The notes below the pieces were generated by a model. That model did not search any database. It had not been told where the DNA came from and saw only the letters and a program-made list of their open reading frames with translations. From assembly GCA_013286075.1 (NCBI GenBank), contig JABDGJ010000001.1, positions 1 to 27,962 on the forward strand: a stretch of 27,962 nt of DNA, read 5' to 3'. Below, in pieces: positions 15,023 through 23,711 of the stretch (position 1 is its first letter; each line of letters begins with the position of its first letter). This DNA comes from Chlamydiota bacterium (lineage in GTDB: Bacteria > Chlamydiota > Chlamydiia > Chlamydiales > Parachlamydiaceae). The position numbers and the translations under genes are program-made.

Positions 15023-16324
15023 TTACTCTATTGCTGTGAACAACGATTGAGTACTGACAGTGGCGCAAAAATCAACGGACTCATAACCCGCTGGTCCCTG
15101 GTTCAAGTCCAGGTTGCCCCATCCTTTTGGACACTCCTTGTAGTCCAGTAGTGTTAAAAATGGTTCACACATATTTATGGATAGGTTTTTTCCATCTAAT
15201 TTGAGGTTCTGAAACACTAAATTCAAAAGTTGACGTTTTTCGTCCACTTCAGAACTCTCGAAGATTTCTCTAGCACGAGCAGCCAAGTTCATCACCATAT
15301 TGGCTGTTATATAAAAGTTTTCATCTGCTTGCTCATGACGAGCCATTTGCTCAATGATTTCGGCTTGACGAGCCTTATAATCTCTCACCTTTTCGAGGTA
15401 CATCTTCTCATCAATCAGCCCATCGAGCTTGTCGTCATACATTTGACTGATTCGTTTTTGAATGCGATCTTGTTCTTTTCTTAGGGTCGTAAGGCTTTCA
15501 GTATGAAATAAACTTTCAGATTCATGAATTTTCTTTAAATAGCTTGTGACATCGGCAATTTGCTGATCGCTTAAGGCTATCTGGTCAAAGTATTGAGATA
15601 GAGATTCGACTAATGGCTCCTCACGGATATAGACTTTCTTACAAATCCTCTTGGCATTAGTGCAGCTATAGTAAATATAACGCTTTTTATGAATCTCAGG
15701 CGTTACGGTACATCCGCAATTCTCACAGGTAATCATGCCTCGAAGAATGAATGGTTCGCTAATTTTTTTATAAGGCTTCTTGTGATACCCAGCTGAAACA
15801 TCTTGCACTCGTTGATAAAGGGCAGCAGAAACAAGAGGCTTGTAATGATGCTCTGCCAAACCATATTTCGTTCTCATCGTTCCAGAGTAAAAAGGGTTTT
15901 TGAGAATAGAATCAATCTGGGACTTTGCAACCCTTTTACCTTTCTTAGTTCGGAAACCATCTTTTTCCGCTTCTTCAGCAAGCTTCAGGAGTGAATAGTT
16001 GCCGGTGGCATATAACTCAAATAGTTTAACAATGAAGGGGGCTCTTTCTGGATCAGGAACAATATTTTTTTCACCATGCTCATCTAGTACATGAATATAT
16101 CCAATAGGAGCTAAGCCTATCCAATTTCCAATTTTTACTGCCTGCTCCTTACTGCGTTTCACATTATCACTGAGCTGAAGAACGTAACTGCGTGCAAACA
16201 TGACTCCCATATCCCAACAAAGGATTTGCGCTGAATTTGATTTCACGTTCAGAACAAGCCCCTCACGCATAAAGTTCAGGAGTAAGGGTGAAATTAAAAA
16301 GTCAGAAGTTATAATGCTGCACAA
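15023..16324 (-). pseudogene. Large serine recombinase, catalytic N-terminus missing
   Basis: Residues from about 40 on match a large serine recombinase: LQLSDNVKRSKEQAVKIG is the helix-E end of the catalytic domain, followed by the recombinase domain (GLAPIGYIHVLDEHG, SQIDSILKNPFYSGTM, KPLVSAALYQRVQ). A zinc ribbon follows (CENCGCTVTPEIHK, then YYSCTNAKRICKK), then a coiled coil (about 265-340) and the family's C-terminal tail MCEPFLTLLDYKE. The N-terminal 80-100 residues with the catalytic Ser and Arg are absent; the start (TTG 16324) gives no homology, and the frame merely runs open upstream. It cannot catalyse strand exchange as it stands. The C-terminus is encoded by att copy 2 (WGNLDLNQGPAGYES). 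It is the only recombinase left in the window. Confidence 0.85.
15076..15121 (+). repeat. att copy 2: 46-bp duplicate of the tRNA 3' end
   Basis: Identical to 3244-3289 of the tRNA, from within the anticodon stem to the discriminator base. Upstream of it there is no D-arm or acceptor 5' half, so it is not a tRNA gene. It marks the junction between island A and island B. The serine recombinase gene on the minus strand reads through it. Confidence 0.85.
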
Positions 16325-16434
16325 AGAGTCGAGGAAACTTATATATTCCCGCGTTCTAGTATTAGGAATGATGAAAAAATATTTTAAAAAAGTGAAATTT
16401 ATTAAGATGTGCTTTTACACAAGGAGTGTTCAAA

Positions 16435-18264
16435 ATGCAAATCAAACACATGGTTTTTTCTTTTTTCTGCTGTATCATAGGGCTCCAAGGCCTTAATGCT
16501 ACCCCCATTGTAACTTCTTTATCCCCTAGGGATGGAGTTGTTGCAGGAGGGAATACCGTCACTATTATAGGCTCAGGCTTTACCGGTACGACGGATGTTG
16601 ACTTTGGTTTCCGACCAGCAACAACTTTTTCAGTTTTAGACGACAACACAATCTCTGCTACAGTACCAGTAGGTACAGTAGGAACTGTTGATGTCACTGT
16701 TACAGCATTGACAATTACTTCTCCTACAACCCCTGATGACTTTTATACATATACCGCGACAGCCTGGAATGGAATCGTTTCTGGAACGACTCCTGATCAA
16801 GTTGCCATTTTTGATACAGGAACAAATACTTTTAATACCTTTATTCCACTTTCTGCAACTTCACTGGCTTCGGTAATTTCTCCTGATGGGACACGCATTT
16901 ATACGGCCGATAGCTCTCCTGATGGCATCACTGTTATAGATGCTGCGACCAATATCATCATCACCACTATTCCTACAACAGTTGGTCCGGGTGCATTTGA
17001 TATTATAATTAATCCTTCGGGAACCAGAATCTATGTGTCGAACGAAGCCTCTGGGTATGTAACAGTAATTGACACGACCACCAATACTGTAATTGCCGAT
17101 ATTTATGTTGGAGGAAACCTTGGAGCTCTTTCCATTACCCCGGATAGTTCCACGGTATATGTAGGTAATTTTTCGTTTGGAGGTATCATTGCTATTGATA
17201 CAGCAACGAATACTGTTGGTACAGCTATTACTATAGGTTATTCTCCAGGGATGATTTCGATTACTCCCGATGGAATAAAGGCTTTTGTTTCTAGTCTCTT
17301 TAGTGACACGATCTCAGTTATAGATCTAGCTTCTCAAACTGTCACTAATACAATCAATTTACCTGCTGGAGCTGGTCCTTATGGATCATCAATCCTTCCA
17401 AATGGTGTAACCTTATATGTTACCAATATTAATAATAGTACGATTACCGTTATCGATATTGCGGGCGAAGTTATCACGACGACGATTCCTTTATCGGATC
17501 TACCATTCTGGATAGTCTCTACTCCAGACAGTGAAAAACTCTACGTAATCAATGAAACCAACGACAATGTTACCCCGATCGATGTAGCCACTAATACAGT
17601 GGGTACCCCGTTTAGTGGCGCCGGTGGAAATCTTCAAGACATAGTCATGTCTCCAGATCCAGCGCCGGTGGCAATATTCTCCGCCACGCCTCAATTAGTA
17701 GGGATTCCTACAATCTTCGATGCATCAGATTCATTTTCTCCGATTGGGACTATTGTTTCATATGCTTGGAATTTTGGAGATGGCACAATAGCAATAACAC
17801 CATCACCATTTATTTCTCATACTTACGTTAGTGCGGGTGCTTATAATGTAACATTACGAGTGACAAATTCTGCAGGAACTTCAACGTTCCAAATTTTTTC
17901 CAGTCGTTTTATGAGTAATAATGGAGGTCCTTCAGCTGCGAGAACGCAAACGATTGAGTCTCTTCCCACACCACCAAGTCATCTTATAGGTTATCAAGAT
18001 CGTTTCCAAACTCCTTCCAGAATAGATATTATAAATGTGCTAAAATGGAATCCTCCAGTTGAAGGCTGGACACCTGTTGCTTACAAGATCTTTCGTGATC
18101 CTGCATTGACAGACCTTGTTCATACAGTACCTGGGGATGCTCCTCATAAATATTTTGATCACAATAGGCATAGTCATACGAATTATACCTATTATGTAAT
18201 ATCTGTTAGTTCTACAGGAGCATTCTCTGATCCTGTTAGTTTAACAATCCCATCAAGATTTTAG
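16435..18264 (+). CDS. Secreted IPT/TIG - YVTN beta-propeller - PKD - FN3-like protein
   Basis: A 609-residue protein from ATG 16435; AAGGAG at 16421-16426 lies 8 bases before it, so the upstream GTG at 16426 is rejected. A signal peptide (FSFFCCIIGLQGLNA) precedes an IPT/TIG domain (VAGGNTVTIIGSGFTG). A beta-propeller of YVTN/NHL-type blades follows (repeats like VTVIDTTTNTVIADI and ITPDSSTVYVGN) up to about 400, then a PKD domain (YAWNFGDGT, HTYVSAGAYNVTL) and a C-terminal FN3-like domain (LKWNPPVEGWTPVAYKIFRD, TYYVISVSSTG). All domains are extracellular adhesion types, so a surface or secreted binding protein is likely. It is paralogous to the protein at 19109-20962 in opposite orientation. 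A perfect 32-bp terminator palindrome follows. Confidence 0.88.
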   Translation: MQIKHMVFSFFCCIIGLQGLNATPIVTSLSPRDGVVAGGNTVTIIGSGFTGTTDVDFGFRPATTFSVLDDNTISATVPVGTVGTVDVTVTALTITSPTTPDDFYTYTATAWNGIVSGTTPDQVAIFDTGTNTFNTFIPLSATSLASVISPDGTRIYTADSSPDGITVIDAATNIIITTIPTTVGPGAFDIIINPSGTRIYVSNEASGYVTVIDTTTNTVIADIYVGGNLGALSITPDSSTVYVGNFSFGGIIAIDTATNTVGTAITIGYSPGMISITPDGIKAFVSSLFSDTISVIDLASQTVTNTINLPAGAGPYGSSILPNGVTLYVTNINNSTITVIDIAGEVITTTIPLSDLPFWIVSTPDSEKLYVINETNDNVTPIDVATNTVGTPFSGAGGNLQDIVMSPDPAPVAIFSATPQLVGIPTIFDASDSFSPIGTIVSYAWNFGDGTIAITPSPFISHTYVSAGAYNVTLRVTNSAGTSTFQIFSSRFMSNNGGPSAARTQTIESLPTPPSHLIGYQDRFQTPSRIDIINVLKWNPPVEGWTPVAYKIFRDPALTDLVHTVPGDAPHKYFDHNRHSHTNYTYYVISVSSTGAFSDPVSLTIPSRF

Positions 18265-18280
18265 GAACAGCCATTTCGTG

Positions 18281-18314
18281 AAGGGAAGAAAATCTATAGA
18301 TTTTCTTCCCTTTT
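18281..18314 (+). terminator. Rho-independent terminator, perfect 16-bp stem
   Basis: AAGGGAAGAAAATCTA is followed at once by its exact reverse complement (18281-18312), ending in a short T-run. It lies 16 bases after the stop of the propeller gene. Confidence 0.85.
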
Positions 18315-18453
18315 GTATGTGTAAGACGGCTAAGGATCCATTTTCGATACGTAATACGTAAGTCATTGGTATGTAAAAGTACATGTCATTTATACCGATC
18401 ATGAACATTGTTTTTCTTAAACCTATGTAGTAAATTATAAGATAACAGTTAAG

Positions 18454-19060
18454 TTAAAAATTAAAACCTATTCCCCCACCAATTTTAAACCCACTCATAT
18501 TTAAATTATGCCTTATGGTGTAATGATCCTCATAATGATGATTAAATGAAAAATGCTGATAAAGATATTCTGTAAAAATATCTATAAAAATATGTTCTTT
18601 AATACGATAAATAAATCCTAGTTTAAATATACCGCCTAAAGCATCATCAGAAATATTTTTGTGAACAAAAGGTGAATGATCTTTGTTCTTAAGAAAACTC
18701 CAGCAGGCTCCGGCTCCGGCATAAAGATCCATGCAAGGGTTTATCGAATAAAAATATTTTAAACCAAAGGTAACTGGTATAAGGTGAAAACTTGTCTTGT
18801 TCTCGCAACCGATAGCATGGCCATCATTTGAAAGATATCCAATGCCCAGCCAAACTTGCCAGTCGTTACAAAATGGTTTGGCGATCTCTAATTCGTAGTA
18901 AGGTATTACATCAGAATAGATGCGTCTAATAATTTTAGAAGAAGGAAAAAAAAGCTGAGATTTTTGCTTCAACTTCAAATCCTGATAAGCAGGAGGCTTC
19001 TATATTTATAGGCATCCAAAATCCGATAAAAGCTAAAAAAAATCCGCAATATTTCATCAT
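18454..19060 (-). pseudogene. Outer-membrane beta-barrel protein split by a T8 tract (possible phase variation)
   Basis: ATG 19060 (GAGG 10 bases upstream) opens a signal peptide, MMKYCGFFLAFIGFWMPINI ending near EAS, followed by FEVEAKISAFF. The frame then meets TAA at 18935 because the coding strand has eight T at 18946-18953. With seven T the text continues AFFPSSKIIRRIYSDVIPYY into an open frame ending at 18454. That frame has alternating beta strands (WQVWLGIGYLS, FHLIPVTFGLKYFYSIN, MDLYAGAGACW, FKLGFIYRIKEHIFIDIF) and the terminal Phe (GGGIGFNF) of an outer-membrane barrel. So the gene is currently OFF. Slippage in the homopolymer could restore it, or it may simply be decayed or a base-call error. 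It lies between the two convergent propeller genes. Confidence 0.8.
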
Positions 19061-19108
19061 TTTCGTATAACCTCATTAAGTTAAAAACCGCGTCAAAGAA
19101 AATAATTT

Positions 19109-20962
19109 CTATTTTTTAGGTTTTATCATGAGTGAGACAGTAGATGATATCGTACCTGTCGCACTTACTGATAAAATGAAGTAAGTATAGTTTTTTTTCT
19201 TTTTACGGTTATGATCTTCAAAGATTAAGTCTCCACTGGCAAGAACAGTCGCGATAAGATCAGTCAGTGCAGCATCTCTATAAATTCGGTAAGCTACTGG
19301 CAATTCTCCAGTAGATGGAGGATTCCATTTGATTACATTAATAAGATCAGTCTGGGTTGGATATCTACAGGATTTTTGAAAACCTTTCACATTCGTTGGC
19401 GGAGATGGAGGAATAATAAGTGAGGGGATGCTAATAATTTGAGATAAACTTGCAGTTGGGCCACCATTGTTGCTCATAAAACGGCTTGAGAAAACTTTAG
19501 AAGTAGAAGTTCCAGCAGAATTCGTTACAGTCAACAAAACATTAAAGGAGCCTGTAGAAGAATATGTATGGTTAACTATTGGTGAATTTGTAATCAGTGT
19601 TGTTCCGTCACCAAAATCCCAAGCATAACTTGAAATGGTCCCAATAGGTGAAATGGAAGCTGAAGCGTTAAACTGAGTTGGCAGTCCTGAAGATTGCACA
19701 TTTACAGAAAAAGAGGCCACAGGTGCTTGATCAGGTGACATAACAACATCTTGAATTTGATCCATGATATTTGCAAAAGATGGGCCGGTAGTATTAGTCG
19801 CTACGTCTATTGGTGTTACGTCGTCCGTGTTTTCATTTGCCACATAAATTTTTTTACTATCAGGTGTAGAAACAACCCAGAAAGGTTGTGATCCTGAGAG
19901 AAAAGGTATAGTGTCAACAATACTATTGGATGCAATATCCACAACGCTTACTGTGGCATTATTTATATTAGCCACATACATCATTTGTCCATTTGGAAGG
20001 ATAAATGATCCATAAGGACCTGATCCTGCAGGAAAAACTATCGTATTAATAACAATACTCGTGGCCACATCAATAATAGATATGGTATCGCTTCCAGAAT
20101 TTGCCACATAAGCTGTTCCCCCATCTGTTGTGATAGCTATCATTCCTGGTATTGCACCTGTGATTATACTGGTGTCAACTGTATTAGTGGCTGTATCAAT
20201 GGTCGTTACATTACCAAGAGAAAAATTACTTACGTATACTGTCTTTCCATCTGGCGTAATAGATAAAGGACCTAAATTTACCGCGACAAATATATCTGCT
20301 ACCACAGTGTTTGTGGTAGTATCAATAGCAGTTACATAACCTGAATTGATATTAGAAATATAAACTCTCTTTCCATCAGGACTCACGATAATATCAAATG
20401 CCCCTGTCCCTGCTACGGGAGTAGGAATATTCCCAATAATTGCGTTGGTTGCAACATCTATCACATTTACATTAGCCTGATCAGAGTCGGTCGCATAAAT
20501 TGTTGTACCATCTGGAGTAATAATTGCAGCGAGGGAGTCGGTAGGTAAGGGGATGATCCTATCGATAGTATTTGTTGCAGTATCAAAAAGCGTGATGGCA
20601 TCTTGATTTATTCCAGAAATGATACCCTTCCATGAGTCTTCCGTGTATGTATAAAAATCTGCACGTGTATTAGCTGAGGTTTGACTAGCCACAGTCACTT
20701 TAATATCGACCGTTCCCGATGTACCTGCAGGCACAATAGCCGAAATGGAACTATCTGTGACGACATTAAAAACCGTTGCAGGCCTGAATCCAAAGTCTAC
20801 TGCAGTAGCCCCAGTAAAACCACTTCCCGTAATAGTAATAACATTCCCTCCGCTAGTGGATCCATTAGAGGGGCTTACAGAGGTTATCACTGGTGCTGCA
20901 ATCAGAGGATTAGCACAAATAACGAGTAAAAAACATCCGATAATTAATTTAATCAAGTTCAT
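19109..20962 (-). CDS. Secreted IPT/TIG - YVTN beta-propeller - PKD - FN3-like protein (paralogue)
   Basis: A 617-residue paralogue of the protein at 16435, with the same domain order. It has a signal peptide (LIKLIIGCFLLVICANPLIA) and an IPT/TIG domain (SPSNGSTSGGNVITITGSGF). Propeller blades follow (VTAIDTTTNTVVADIF, ITPDGKTVYVSN), then PKD (YAWDFGDGT, HTYSSTGSFNVLL) and FN3-like (IKWNPPSTGELPVAYRIYRD) domains. The linker SSRFMSNNGGP is identical in both. I start at ATG 20962 (MNLIKLI), since the 12 residues upstream are polar and would bury the signal peptide; GGTTGG lies just upstream. It faces the first copy and probably does the same surface job, perhaps as an alternative antigen or adhesin. 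Confidence 0.88.
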   Translation of the reverse strand: MNLIKLIIGCFLLVICANPLIAAPVITSVSPSNGSTSGGNVITITGSGFTGATAVDFGFRPATVFNVVTDSSISAIVPAGTSGTVDIKVTVASQTSANTRADFYTYTEDSWKGIISGINQDAITLFDTATNTIDRIIPLPTDSLAAIITPDGTTIYATDSDQANVNVIDVATNAIIGNIPTPVAGTGAFDIIVSPDGKRVYISNINSGYVTAIDTTTNTVVADIFVAVNLGPLSITPDGKTVYVSNFSLGNVTTIDTATNTVDTSIITGAIPGMIAITTDGGTAYVANSGSDTISIIDVATSIVINTIVFPAGSGPYGSFILPNGQMMYVANINNATVSVVDIASNSIVDTIPFLSGSQPFWVVSTPDSKKIYVANENTDDVTPIDVATNTTGPSFANIMDQIQDVVMSPDQAPVASFSVNVQSSGLPTQFNASASISPIGTISSYAWDFGDGTTLITNSPIVNHTYSSTGSFNVLLTVTNSAGTSTSKVFSSRFMSNNGGPTASLSQIISIPSLIIPPSPPTNVKGFQKSCRYPTQTDLINVIKWNPPSTGELPVAYRIYRDAALTDLIATVLASGDLIFEDHNRKKKKNYTYFILSVSATGTISSTVSLMIKPKK

Positions 20963-21043
20963 AAAATCCAACCTTTCTAAACAACTTGGATAGGGCACTA
21001 CCCTGGTAATGAACTACCATTAATGGTCTATATTCCTTAGCGA

Positions 21044-21310
21044 CTAAAACCTTGCTATTCCACTTGGAAATCCAACCATACACCAAATGACTATCCGATT
21101 AAAGTCTATTGTCCAATCACCTAAAGCGGTGCCTAAATTTTGAGAGAACATGATTGTGATCCAATAAAATATTTCCTGTTTTGGTGAGGCAACTGTATTA
21201 ATGGAAATTGATCCTAGTAGACGATACCAAATTCCAAGAGATGCCATTAAGAGGCTAAGTAAAAGTATGGTTCCTCCTGCATAGTCAATGCCAAGTGAAC
21301 TCTGAGATAC
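21044..21310 (-). pseudogene. COG4705/DUF347 membrane protein, internal fragment
   Basis: The text GTILLLSLLMASLGIWYR, then LGSISINTVASPKQEIFYW and MFSQNLGTALGDWT, matches the third repeat of DUF347 multi-pass membrane proteins (pattern WY..EGTLSIHSI.T..RE.FYW...LFTFALGTAAGD). A whole protein has about 250 residues and four repeats; only one and a half are left, with a stop at 21044 after GFPSGIARF. Its 5' side joins directly to the decayed HTH gene at about 21300 with no start signals of its own. A gene fragment, not functional. Confidence 0.65.
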
Positions 21311-22003
21311 GTTCTGCCATAAATTCTGCTTGTTCTTGCCCACGTAAAGGAAAGTGATATAAATCCAAAAAAGTCAAAATGTAAGGAGAGACATTGAAGT
21401 CTAAATCTGAATCAGAAGTATTTTTAAGCAAGCTTTTGTAGTAAGGGTCTATAAGCAAAACTTCATAGCCTCTTTCTTGAGGTTCTAATAGTAGCTTTTT
21501 CTCAAGTTGTGATCTAACCAAAGGATCAAGCACGTATAGTTCAAGAGTGTTTAATTTGGTGTTTTTATATCCATGCGCTTCAGCAGCAGAATGAAGAGCC
21601 AGTGCTACCTTATTGCTTAGATTGGACTTTTTGATCGCCCCTAAAAGCTCTGATTTATCTTGGAATCCTGAACGATAGGTTCTCATTTTGCATTTTTTGA
21701 CAATGCTGTAATGTTCTAACCAACCTTCAAGAAGCGTTTGGGTTCTTTCAAGAAAAATTTTTTAGCCGTTCTTATTCCTTCACTTGCAAAATTCCTTTTA
21801 AAACTAAAGTCCCCAAGACTCGTTGTACCGACCCAAGACTTACCGTTTCTAACTCCAGCTTCTTTAGACACATTTCGCACGGATAACTCTCGACTCTTTA
21901 TGCCTTCTCTCAACAACCAATCAAGAACCACAGCAGATTTGTCAGAATAGATATTCCCTTGCACTGGTTTTTCATTCGAGCCTATCAAAAACCGACCTTC
22001 CAT
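21285..22003 (-). pseudogene. Decayed HTH / AbiEi-like antitoxin gene with multiple frameshifts
   Basis: A strong AGGAGG precedes ATG 22003. The N-terminal part reads SAVVLDWLLREGIKSRELSV. It then shifts frame around 21845, where another frame gives a helix-turn-helix-like VSLGSVQRVLGTLVLKGILQ. It returns to the first frame for GIRTAKKFFLKEPK, then shifts again near 21730 into LLEGWLEHYSIVKKCKMRTY, which runs on through FQDKSELL, ALALHSAAEAHGYK and LLIDPYYKSLL to TFLDLYHFPLRGQEQAEFM. The stitched protein looks like one of about 220+ residues, related at best to AbiEi/COG4861-type transcription regulators. The 3' end is replaced by the DUF347 fragment. At least three frame changes show advanced decay. 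Confidence 0.65.
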
Positions 22004-22406
22004 AAGCCCTCCTTTTCAAATCTTGAACAGAGTCCGGGATAACTCCAACTGCGTGAAAAAACAAGTCTTTCTGTGGATAACACAAGTAAAAAAAGGGAGC
22101 TCAACATGGAAATGGTAAGAAGATTAAGGACTCATTACGAGCAATATCCACCACGTCTGTCTTGTGGTGGAAATGAAGGAAAGAATGTAACGGTGAGTTC
22201 ACAGGTATCGTCTTTGCAAAGAAGTTGATTCTTGAGATGGTTGGTTTGGCCATTTATCTCTTTGGCAACTGGCATAATATAATATAATATTATTTTTATC
22301 GATTAATTTTATTAATAAATTCAATTTTTTACAAAAAACATTTTATTTATATTTTGATTTAAGTTAAAATATTCTTTAAGTTTTAATTATATTAATGGAG
22401 ATAACA
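22004..22406. other. AT-rich intergenic region, about 400 bp, with a possible 40-codon ORF
   Basis: A short frame at 22106-22228 (MEMVRRLRTHYEQYPP, to TGA) has GGGAG 6 bases upstream of its ATG and holds an inverted repeat CCACCAC/GTGGTGG (22148-22170), but matches nothing I know. One perfect DnaA-box sequence (TGTGGATAA, 22072-22080) occurs singly, so it is no evidence of an origin. From 22270 to 22394 the DNA is extremely AT-rich (repeated ATAAT and runs of T), as expected of the promoter region of the Inc-like gene; no exact promoter can be fixed. Confidence 0.4.
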
Positions 22407-23060
22407 ATGGGATTAGTATCACAATTAAGTACGGCTATAGAATATTCAAATCAGCAATATCAAAGTGAAACAAATTCTATAAAGAAAGAAATAAATAGAA
22501 TACGTTCAGAACAACTTACAGATATAGACACACGAACAACGGATCGGATGCAACAATGGCATTCAAAAAATAGTGCACAAGATAATTTGAATGTTGAGCC
22601 TTATCATACCACAGCTGAAAAATTAGCCAATTCAAAACTTATACATGATGTAGCGTTACCAGCACTACTATTTACTTGTGGTATTTCTTCAATAATCAGC
22701 GCAGCCATGTTATCTTCAGCTGGAATAATGACTCTTATAGAGGGTATAGCAGCAGCTTCAGTACTACCAGGATTCTTCGTAGTGCTAGGCATTGCAAGCC
22801 CGCTTGCTGGCATTGCGATTATTACAGGAGTGGCATTATATATTTTAGGAAATTCGGAGAGAGTAAGAGAATATTATGTTGTCAAAGATTCTAATTTTAA
22901 AGATTTCATTGAAAAGTATCTAAGATCAGACCAGTTTAAACTTAATGACAATTCATATCTCGATTCAGAATTGCATGTAATCTATAGAAATTGGAAAAGT
23001 GAAGTTAAAGGGGCGTTTTCACAAAGTTATTTCACAATTTTTGGTTTGGAATTTGAATGA
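22407..23060 (+). CDS. Inc-like protein with paired transmembrane helices
   Basis: A 217-residue protein. ATG 22407 (MGLVSQLS) is preferred over 22395 because GGAG at 22397-22400 lies 6 bases before it. A polar N-terminal third with a coiled-coil-like stretch (YSNQQYQSETNSIKKEINRI) is followed by two closely spaced hydrophobic stretches at about 78-145: LPALLFTCGISSIISAAMLS ... and PGFFVVLGIASPLAGIAIIT. A charged C-terminal third ends the protein. Two adjacent helices of this type (bilobed hydrophobic domain) are the hallmark of chlamydial inclusion membrane proteins, which are secreted by the type III system and inserted in the host-derived vacuole membrane. No sequence family is recognised; the Inc assignment rests on architecture. 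Confidence 0.6.
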   Translation: MGLVSQLSTAIEYSNQQYQSETNSIKKEINRIRSEQLTDIDTRTTDRMQQWHSKNSAQDNLNVEPYHTTAEKLANSKLIHDVALPALLFTCGISSIISAAMLSSAGIMTLIEGIAAASVLPGFFVVLGIASPLAGIAIITGVALYILGNSERVREYYVVKDSNFKDFIEKYLRSDQFKLNDNSYLDSELHVIYRNWKSEVKGAFSQSYFTIFGLEFE

Positions 23061-23468
23061 CGATTTAGTAAGCCTTCAGAAGTTGAGAGCGGTTGGACCA
23101 CGTTCAGAACGTTTGACTTAATAAATGCTGTTTTTCAAGCCCTGGCAAGATCTGTTGAGATCTAATCGAAAGTTGTCAAGGCGAATAAAAAAATGAGCGT
23201 ATTCTCGAAGATAATGAATAAATCTCAATCCTATCAGCATATCCATGAAGCCAGTGCATCAAGGTACTAATTTTGATAAAAACATCAGCACTTTTCAACT
23301 TTTGCATGCGTTTTTATCATTAGCAGATCAGGCAAAATCCGTGGACCACTGGTGGACCAAATAGGGGCAGCAAGTCACATCAAATGGCATCAAATTCAAA
23401 TGGACGAAAAGGGCTTTCGCTGTATAGTGATTGCTGTCAGCTACTGTAAATTGCGGTAGTTTAAGAAG
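23061..23468. other. Non-coding stretch with island-end repeat
   Basis: About 400 bases without a supportable gene. It carries the imperfect 57-bp repeat R1 (23339-23395) and several short inverted motifs (for example CGTTCAGAACG at about 23103, and AGATCT twice near 23148-23163). Its right end runs into the truncated NUDIX gene. Confidence 0.45.
23339..23395 (+). repeat. 57-bp imperfect direct repeat, copy R1
   Basis: Aligned without gaps with 27297-27353, 49 of 57 bases agree, beginning CCGTGGACCACTGGTGGA and ending GGCATCAAAT. The 13 bases at 23357-23369 also occur inverted at 14963-14975, next to att copy 2. Confidence 0.7.
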
Positions 23469-23711
23469 GAGGAACTAGGAATTGAAGCAGAATTTCTTTT
23501 CGAAGAACCTCTCTTTGTGACTATTACAAAAACGATTGGAACTGTAGCTCAACATACAGATGTTTCATTGTGGTTCGTGCTTACGTCGAATCCTGATGAT
23601 CAAATGATCTATGATAAAAATGAATTTAATCAAATCCGATGATTTCCAATTGAAAGATCCGATCCTCATCTACGACGATTCATTAAAAATAGGAAAAAGT
23701 GGGCACTATGA
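23469..23711 (+). pseudogene. NUDIX hydrolase, 5'-truncated with internal TGA
   Basis: The frame starts inside the NUDIX box (EELGIEAEFLFEEPLFVTIT, with the last Glu residues of REUXEEXGU) and continues HTDVSLWFVLTSNPDDQ and YDKNEFNQIR. There a TGA (23640-23642) stands where the family has Trp (WF). Past it the frame goes on FPIERSDPHLRRFIKN to TGA 23709-23711. The first part, with most of the NUDIX box, is gone, so it is inactive. The last stop overlaps the SDR ATG by ATGA, which shows that NUDIX and SDR were once a coupled pair. Confidence 0.78.

Noticed and set aside
15060..15121. Second tRNA gene
   Set aside because: Only the 3' half of the tRNA is present; no D-arm or 5' acceptor strand can be paired.
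16362..16697. 111-codon minus-strand frame opposite the start of the propeller gene
   Set aside because: Antisense of a signal peptide and IPT domain; composition explained by the repeats on the other strand.
22072..22080. Perfect DnaA-box sequence suggesting a plasmid or island origin
   Set aside because: Only one box, with no iterons, no rep gene and no cluster of further boxes nearby; expected by chance in AT-rich DNA.
23096..23163. Short inverted and repeated motifs as a CRISPR or transposon end
   Set aside because: No regular spacing, no terminal inverted repeats and no transposase or cas gene nearby.
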